From positions 1-43,280 of the forward strand of contig JABDFX010000014.1 of the NCBI GenBank assembly GCA_013286315.1: a stretch of 43,280 bases of DNA, written 5' to 3'. Shown here one piece after another: positions 39,975-43,280 of this stretch. Position 1 is the stretch's first letter. Each line of letters begins with the position of its first letter. Source of the DNA: Bacteroidota bacterium. GTDB lineage: Bacteria; Bacteroidota; Bacteroidia; Chitinophagales; Chitinophagaceae. The notes under the pieces were generated by a model that was not told the DNA's origin, made no database searches, and worked only from the letters and a program-made list of their open reading frames with translations. A program made the translations under genes and the position numbers.

Positions 39975-40402
39975 CCACATACCAGGGACAATGCTTTTAA
40001 TGCTACCCTGAATACTAATTTTGACGTAAGTATTGGTAAAATAAATATTGTCCGTCAGGTAATAGGCCGCGTCCTACTTAACCTTTGCAATAATGCTTTA
40101 TATGCGGTTTCTGAAATGAAAAAGCTGCAACCAGAAAGCTACGAGCCGACGATATCAGTAACCACGAAGAAGAATAATGGTATGGTTGAAATCAGGGTTA
40201 AAGACAATGGTAATGGGATCCCACAAAAAGTCATTGATAAAATCTACCAGCCCTTTTTACGACAAAGCCCATCGGGCAAGGAACGGGATTGGGTTTGTCA
40301 TTGAGTTATGATATCATTAAAGTACATGGAGGAGAAATTAAAGTGGAAACGAAGGAAGGAGAATTCGCTGAGTTTGTTGTTCAGCTGCCGATTCAAATTT
40401 AA
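39975..40402 (+). pseudogene. Histidine-kinase ATPase domain remnant
   Basis: The frame reads RVLLNLCNNALYAVSEMKK (N box), [17 protein letters not shown] (G1 box), QPF and then goes out of frame. One base is missing in the T run at about 40255-40259. Frame-corrected, it continues [20 protein letters not shown] (G2 box) and ends VVQLPIQI* at 40402. The dimerisation and sensor parts are absent. It is a truncated, frameshifted kinase. Confidence 0.88.
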
Positions 40403-40556
40403 GTGTAAGATCAACCGTTATCTATCGTTTATTTTTCGTAAGCTAAAGTAGTAACTATTACAATTTATGCGTCCGCAGTTTAAAAAAGGGGGCCTGGCGC
40501 CTTAAGAGAAAGCAGAGACAAACACGGTTTGAAACGGCCGGCAGGGCCCGGACGAT

Positions 40557-40600
40557 ATACAAGCGACTTACAAGCGGGATACAAGCGAGATACAGACGTA
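40557..40600. repeat. Four 11-bp tandem units
   Basis: Within the gene-free stretch 40403-40730, four 11-bp units occur: ATACAAGCGAC, TTACAAGCGGG, ATACAAGCGAG and ATACAGACGTA. The period is one helical turn. A short GAAGACTG duplication lies about 50 bp downstream (40653-40668). Nothing else is recognised in this stretch. Confidence 0.7.
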
Positions 40601-40730
40601 CTTTGGAAAGAATAAGTGCAAATCGAGCATCATTCACCATTAAGAAAGTGTGGAAGACTGGAAGACTGGAAATGCATCATTAAAAGGCATAAGAATTGAT
40701 AGCCCAAACTATTAAATCAATCACTATTTT

Positions 40731-41072
40731 ATGAAAGAGTATTTATTCTTCTTCAGAGGCGGTCTCGATTTTTCACAAGCTCAACCCGAACAATTGCAAC
40801 AGGTATTGATGAATTGGAAAAACTGGACGGAGGAACTTACAAAAAAAGGAATATATGGCGGAGGTGATCGTGTAACAAGAAATGATGCAGCCTTTGTCCA
40901 GGGTAAAGGCAAACAGGTTATTGCAGGACCTTATGCCGCAAATAATGAGATGATCGGCGGTTATATCAAAATCAAGGCCGATAACCTGCGGCAGGCCATT
41001 GAAATTTCAAAGAGCTGTCCAATTTTTAATTTTGATGGAAATATTGAAATAAGGGAAGTGGCGAAAACGTAG
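40731..41072 (+). CDS. YciI-family (YCII-related) protein
   Basis: 113 aa with the ferredoxin-like YCII fold: an N-terminal strand KEYLFFFRGG, helix NWKNWTEELTKKGIY, GGDRVTRNDAAFVQG and VIAGPYAANNEMIGGYIKIKA. The fold includes DGPF-type proteins and PhnB-like small domains. A role as an enzyme or sigma-associated accessory is not determined. No signal peptide. It converges on a VOC gene. Confidence 0.88.
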   Translation: MKEYLFFFRGGLDFSQAQPEQLQQVLMNWKNWTEELTKKGIYGGGDRVTRNDAAFVQGKGKQVIAGPYAANNEMIGGYIKIKADNLRQAIEISKSCPIFNFDGNIEIREVAKT

Positions 41073-41133
41073 TCGAGCCGAAAAACTAATGCCTAAAACT
41101 CGTTTGGTTAACGGGAAACTGATAAATTGATTG

Positions 41134-41523
41134 CTATGGATTAGGACGTCCGAAAAATAAAACATACCCGTCGGCATCTGCCAATTCAAAACCCCTAAGA
41201 TTATCAGTATTGTCATGGATAGGCTTTTTAAATAAAACACCATTTGACTGGTATTCTTCAAACAACGCATCTGGTTCTGCAGTAGAAATGTATGCATCCC
41301 AGGGAGCCCATTCATGGCGTGTAGGATTAGGGACCGGTTTTATATCAGGAGCAATAGCCTTCAGCATAATGGAAATATTGTCGCGGCCAACAATCGCCCA
41401 ATAAGGATCATTATCCGGACCGATATGACGGACCTGGAATCCGAGTTTGTCGGTATAAAATGAAACCGAAGTCTTTACATTTGAAACAATAAAAAAAGGC
41501 GATATGAAGGTGAGGTTTGTCAT
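41134..41523 (-). CDS. VOC/bleomycin-resistance-like protein
   Basis: 129 aa VOC module: SPFFIVSNVKTSVSFYTDKLGF at the N terminus, then WAIVGRDNISIMLKA, and C-terminal LADADGYVLFFGRP with an Asp-Gly-Tyr at the usual ligand strand. Probably a metal- or ligand-binding small enzyme or resistance protein. It is convergent with the YciI-type gene, so the pair is similar in theme to the other VOC genes in the window. Confidence 0.9.
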   Translation of the reverse strand: MTNLTFISPFFIVSNVKTSVSFYTDKLGFQVRHIGPDNDPYWAIVGRDNISIMLKAIAPDIKPVPNPTRHEWAPWDAYISTAEPDALFEEYQSNGVLFKKPIHDNTDNLRGFELADADGYVLFFGRPNP

Positions 41524-42009
41524 TGTTTACATTTTATTTTTTGAGAAATGACCGACCGTATTTCAGGCAAATTTACACAGTGACGATGAGCAACTGCTGC
41601 ACGAATTGATATTAACCGGTAATCTCAATCACCCTGATCGGCGATTGCAGAGCATCCGGCATTCGTCGCCGGTAAATCTGAAAAACGATCATTTAAAACC
41701 GAAAATCGAAGCTTTTTGACGCTTCGCCGAATAGGTTATGGGAAGGATGGAATCCGTTGCATCTTTGTATTGTTGAAGCGCGCGAATGATCTTATGAAAG
41801 CTCAAAACCTAAAACTGAATCCTTTGAAATCTGAAAATAAATTGAACCCCTAAATCCTTATAAAAAGCCAAAGCCCAAAGTCCTAAATCCAAAACCGAAC
41901 GCCTAAATCCTGATCCCTGGAAAACGAAGAATCCAAATTCGAAAAAACCAACCGAATCCTGAGAAAATCCGAAGCAAAGTTTGATCTGTACGAAAAGTAT
42001 TATTGGACG
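41524..42009. other. Gene-free stretch with CCTAAATCC-like low-complexity repeats
   Basis: No gene is supported. CATCTTTG at about 41758 resembles a -7 box, but no ORF follows. From about 41805 to 41960 degenerate words recur (AACCTAAA, CCTAAATCC three times, CCAAA, CCGAA), similar in style to the other short intergenic repeats in the window. Confidence 0.5.
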
Positions 42010-42025
42010 GCCACCCCTGGGTGGC
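42010..42025 (-). terminator. Strong hairpin after the lipoprotein gene
   Basis: GCCACCC (42010-42016) pairs with GGGTGGC (42019-42025) around a 2-base loop. It lies 18 bp beyond the stop of the minus-strand gene at 42044. No long T run follows, so its strength as a terminator is uncertain. Confidence 0.5.
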
Positions 42026-42043
42026 TGTTCTCATTATAAGAGA

Positions 42044-42559
42044 TCAGCGTCCATGAACCTGATAGGACAGGGGATAGGCGTTCACAATCAAAGTGGGGTG
42101 TAGAGAATCATCAGGACGATGCAATTCAAATTTCCCGATATACATAAAATCGATATTCGTATCGGTGCCCTGCTTTAAACTTTTCATGAAATGGTAAAGG
42201 GAATCTTCCGCTTTGGGCATGGGCTTGCGAAATTCAGTAGATGATGTAAACTTCAGATTTTTTCCCGCATGGAACCTAGTATCGATTGTCAGATGGTTTA
42301 TGATTACGGAATCAACATGAACACGTATATGATTGAGATAATGCTTTAACAGAAACTTTTCCGTTTTTACCTTATAGATTGACATGACAGCATCTTTAGC
42401 CGTAGTGGATGTCGCTGATCCATAAGCATATTTAAAACTATCAACCAGGTTGCTTATCGCAGATTCCGTTCCGGTGTGATGTGATGCATCCTTCATTTTA
42501 TTTTTATGATCCGAACACCCCGCGGTAATAATGATTATTATGGCAAGAATCCTTTTCAT
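42044..42559 (-). CDS. Small lipoprotein, unknown function
   Basis: 171 aa. It has a lipoprotein signal (KRILAIIIIITAGC, lipobox ITAGC, Cys15) and a mature part with KFLLKHYLNHIRVHVDSVIINHLTID and a C-terminal strand-rich domain (DFMYIGKFELHRPD). Probably lipidated and facing the periplasm. Family not recognised. It is divergent from the secreted protein at 42621 with 61 bp between starts. Confidence 0.7.
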   Translation of the reverse strand: MKRILAIIIIITAGCSDHKNKMKDASHHTGTESAISNLVDSFKYAYGSATSTTAKDAVMSIYKVKTEKFLLKHYLNHIRVHVDSVIINHLTIDTRFHAGKNLKFTSSTEFRKPMPKAEDSLYHFMKSLKQGTDTNIDFMYIGKFELHRPDDSLHPTLIVNAYPLSYQVHGR

Positions 42560-42620
42560 CTATTAAAAGTTACGTTGAATATCGTGCCAGCCATGGCACG
42601 GATTTGGCAATTCTGAAAGC

Positions 42621-42980
42621 ATGAAACCGTTCGTCATCCTAATCATCAGTTTAATACTGGGCGGCAGTGCACATGCACAGCAATCGCAGGACTCGATCAT
42701 GATTACGATTTTCCTCAAACATCAGGAGGATAAAAATCTCGACTCGTTACAGATGATTCAGAAGAAAAACCATTTTGGTGAATTATTTCCGCCAAAATCC
42801 GCACGTGTTGTTTCCTGGTATGTGATGATGGGTATTGGACAGGTGGTCACGGTTAAAATTCCTGCCTCGGAACTTCGGACACTGAATTTGTCGATTGAGA
42901 AAGGCGCCTGGGGCGCTTTCAACACAGAGTTTTACCCGACGTATGACTACATGCCTGTTTGGAAATCCGCGCAGAAATAA
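42621..42980 (+). CDS. Small secreted protein, ferredoxin-like fold
   Basis: 119 aa with a signal peptide (KPFVILIISLILGGSAHAQ). The mature ~98 residues have the strand-helix pattern of muconolactone-isomerase-like or dimeric alpha-beta proteins (MITIFLKHQEDKNLDSL, WYVMMGIGQVVTVKI). The role is unknown; export to the periplasm is expected. It is divergent from the lipoprotein gene. Confidence 0.7.
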   Translation: MKPFVILIISLILGGSAHAQQSQDSIMITIFLKHQEDKNLDSLQMIQKKNHFGELFPPKSARVVSWYVMMGIGQVVTVKIPASELRTLNLSIEKGAWGAFNTEFYPTYDYMPVWKSAQK

Positions 42981-43009
42981 CTATTTATTGATCCTTTCGT
43001 GTTCTCCAT

Positions 43010-43280
43010 TTATTGCATCGCCATACTGCTACCGACTGTCGACGACAATACAATAGCCGTGACTTCAATATTGACATGCACACCGCGGGAGGACCCGGGA
43101 TTCCGAAAGACCAGAAAGCAGGAACCATCGAGAAAATCTTTTACCATGACAGCGCCTGAAACATAATGTTCACGGGAGTCATTCATCAGAAAACTGGCAG
43201 CCGGCCTCCTGTTGACATATTTTTTTACTTCGTGGGGATTTGTCATCAGGTAAACATCACAGACGCCCGTTCCGGCTGGA
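43010..43280 (-). CDS. Partial gene running off the window
   Basis: The minus-strand frame is open from the window edge (…GVCDVYLMTNPHEVKKYVNRRP…) to the stop at 43010, so at least 89 residues are coded. The ATG at 43246 may not be the real start. The sequence has an alternating polar pattern (MVKDFLDGSCFLVFRN, VNIEVTAIVLS) and no recognised motif. It converges with the 42621 gene. Confidence 0.5.
   Translation of the reverse strand, partial: PAGTGVCDVYLMTNPHEVKKYVNRRPAASFLMNDSREHYVSGAVMVKDFLDGSCFLVFRNPGSSRGVHVNIEVTAIVLSSTVGSSMAMQ

Overview
The window looks like a chromosome segment of a member of Bacteroidota, probably Chitinophagaceae or a relative. Three things point there: -7 promoter boxes of the form TAnnTTTG placed almost on top of start codons, a tyrosine integrase of the Bacteroidota type, and a divergent Nudix-type sugar regulator with TTTAGT-N7-ACTAAA operators. 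The core genome on both sides is ordinary. An AT-rich island of about 20.4 kb (7061-27473) sits in the 3' end of a tRNA-Leu(CAA) gene. It is bounded by a 21-bp direct repeat and carries its own integrase next to attL.

Left flank (1-6993): two VOC-fold proteins, a multi-pass membrane protein, the Tex RNA-binding protein, an SDR oxidoreductase with an atypical active site, a GNAT acetyltransferase, an MgtC-type membrane protein and an alpha/beta hydrolase. An identical five-unit heptanucleotide array occurs at 31-65 and at 3718-3752.

Island (7061-27473): the cargo looks like a complete, membrane-anchored, eukaryote-like ubiquitin-type conjugation system that I cannot match to a described one. 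On the minus strand are an E2-like enzyme with HPN and an active-site Cys, a periplasmic coiled-coil protein with a C-terminal anchor, and a small winged-helix/TM protein. Diverging on the plus strand is a tightly packed run: a large helical membrane protein; a divergent Hsp70/actin-fold protein with an SBD-like tail; an 88-aa protein; a ubiquitin-like protein whose tail ends Ala-Ala where ubiquitin has Gly-Gly; an E1/ThiF enzyme; a single-pass membrane JAMM isopeptidase; a multi-pass protein joining periplasmic vWA, cytoplasmic RING-like and FHA-like domains (candidate E3); and two paralogous His-rich heptad-repeat proteins (LHDHTxQ) on either side of a SAM methyltransferase. Predicted topology puts RING, JAMM, FHA, E1, E2 and Ubl all in the cytoplasm, with sensor-like domains in the periplasm. 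This suggests signal-gated protein modification at the inner membrane. A defence or envelope-stress role is inference only. The right end of the island holds decayed or small genes, attR, and the leader plus first codons of an older, second integrase, which indicates repeated use of this tRNA site.

Right flank (27474-43280): a family of three ~60-aa coiled-coil proteins; an OMP / response regulator / histidine kinase operon with two low-complexity secreted proteins upstream; a frameshifted LuxR-type HTH remnant; a Nudix-like regulator divergent from a Tat-exported sugar isomerase-like / GMC oxidoreductase / gluconate-dehydrogenase-subunit-3-like operon; a TPP riboswitch in front of a PnuC-family (PnuT) thiamine transporter, translationally coupled to an acyl-CoA-dehydrogenase-fold protein; a frameshifted histidine-kinase ATPase remnant; and YciI, VOC and small secreted proteins.
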